Below, in pieces: positions 33,425 to 33,536 of a stretch of DNA of 33,536 nucleotides. The notes beneath the pieces are model-generated. The model had not been told where the DNA came from. It worked only from the letters and a program-made list of their open reading frames with translations, and made no database searches. Position 1 is the first letter of the stretch; every line of letters begins with the position of its first letter. A program made the translations under genes and the position numbers. The DNA is from an uncultured Alphaproteobacteria bacterium (GTDB taxonomy: Bacteria; Pseudomonadota; Alphaproteobacteria; Bin95), in the NCBI GenBank assembly GCA_937891825.1, contig CALAHN010000147.1, positions 1 to 33,536 on the forward strand. The letters run 5' to 3'.

Positions 33425-33487
33425 AGCATGGCGCGTCCAAGTGGACGCGTGGTCCATGCTCTATCTTATTGATAGCGATCAACTTAT
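33422..33487 (-). repeat. Bipartite palindromic repeat, copy 3 (inverted)
   Basis: In inverse orientation to the other copies. Hairpin 2 pairs TAGAGCATGG (33422-33431) with CCATGCTCTA (33454-33463) and CGCGTCCA (33432-33439) with TGGACGCG (33442-33449); four bases are missing from one arm relative to copy 2. The linker and the first arm GATCAAC (33477-33483) plus TTAT are identical to copy 1 over 26 positions (33462-33487 against 90-115). Beyond 33487 hairpin 1 is not conserved; a different small hairpin (33491-33497 with 33504-33510, one mismatch) stands there. It starts with the stop codon of the small gene. Confidence 0.88.
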
Positions 33488-33536
33488 ACCAGCCTGCGGT
33501 GAGGCAGACTCATTTTCGGGATTCCCAAAGCGTTCG

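Noticed and set aside
49-33487. Regular spacing of about 17 kb between the three full repeat copies
   Set aside because: Only three copies are in view, and two intervals of 17.0 and 16.4 kb can arise by chance.

Overview
The window is about 33.5 kb of high-GC bacterial chromosome, dense with short operons. The lineage is most likely Alphaproteobacteria: DUF1178 and DUF1467 proteins are typical of that class, and the intergenic palindromes ending in AGAGCATGG/CCATGCTCT resemble repeats I recall from rhizobial genomes. I cannot name a genus. There are no rRNA or tRNA genes, no CRISPR array, no transposase or phage gene. All 29 genes I accept are intact, although one (1075-1755) looks like a catalytically dead paralogue.

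Layout. 166-3833 (minus) is a CoA-transferase / FAA-hydrolase / FAA-hydrolase-like pseudoenzyme / SDR operon. 3993-7773 holds a DUF1178 zinc-ribbon protein, a DUF1467 membrane protein, a secreted PQQ-type sugar dehydrogenase, a solitary O-antigen-ligase-like membrane protein and a GFA protein. 7832-9643 pairs a quinone oxidoreductase with an aspartate-dehydrogenase-like protein. 11340 down to 9645 is a tightly overlapped nitroreductase-YbaN-HAD operon, divergent from a second CoA-transferase (11440-12654), which converges on a glyoxalase-fold protein. 13268-17037 is a transporter block (SulP, MFS) ending in an SDR. 17154-17774 is a TRIC-type channel. 17925-21203 is class II aldolase, IlvD/Edd dehydratase and a second GFA protein, suggestive of sugar-acid catabolism. 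21224-26693 groups two amidases, an M20 carbamoylase and an isochorismatase-type amidohydrolase, suggestive of breakdown of an amide or ureide. 26707-30090 encodes a single-chain BC-BCCP-CT acyl-CoA carboxylase, divergent from an NTF2-fused flavin monooxygenase, followed by an MBL-fold hydrolase and a small orphan protein.

The gene content reads as scavenging and catabolism of organic acids, sugar acids and amides, with CoA activation and carboxylation steps. Pathway substrates are inferred, not shown.

The most unusual structure is not a gene. A bipartite element of about 105 bp with two stem-loops joined by a conserved linker occurs at 49-153, 17047-17157 and (inverted) 33422-33487. Half-copies lie at 12655-12673 and 17792-17808. 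The first stem differs between copies by paired changes that keep base pairing, and two of the copies supply the stop codon of the adjacent gene. It behaves like a dispersed palindromic element that settles at gene 3' ends and may serve as a terminator or structured RNA.
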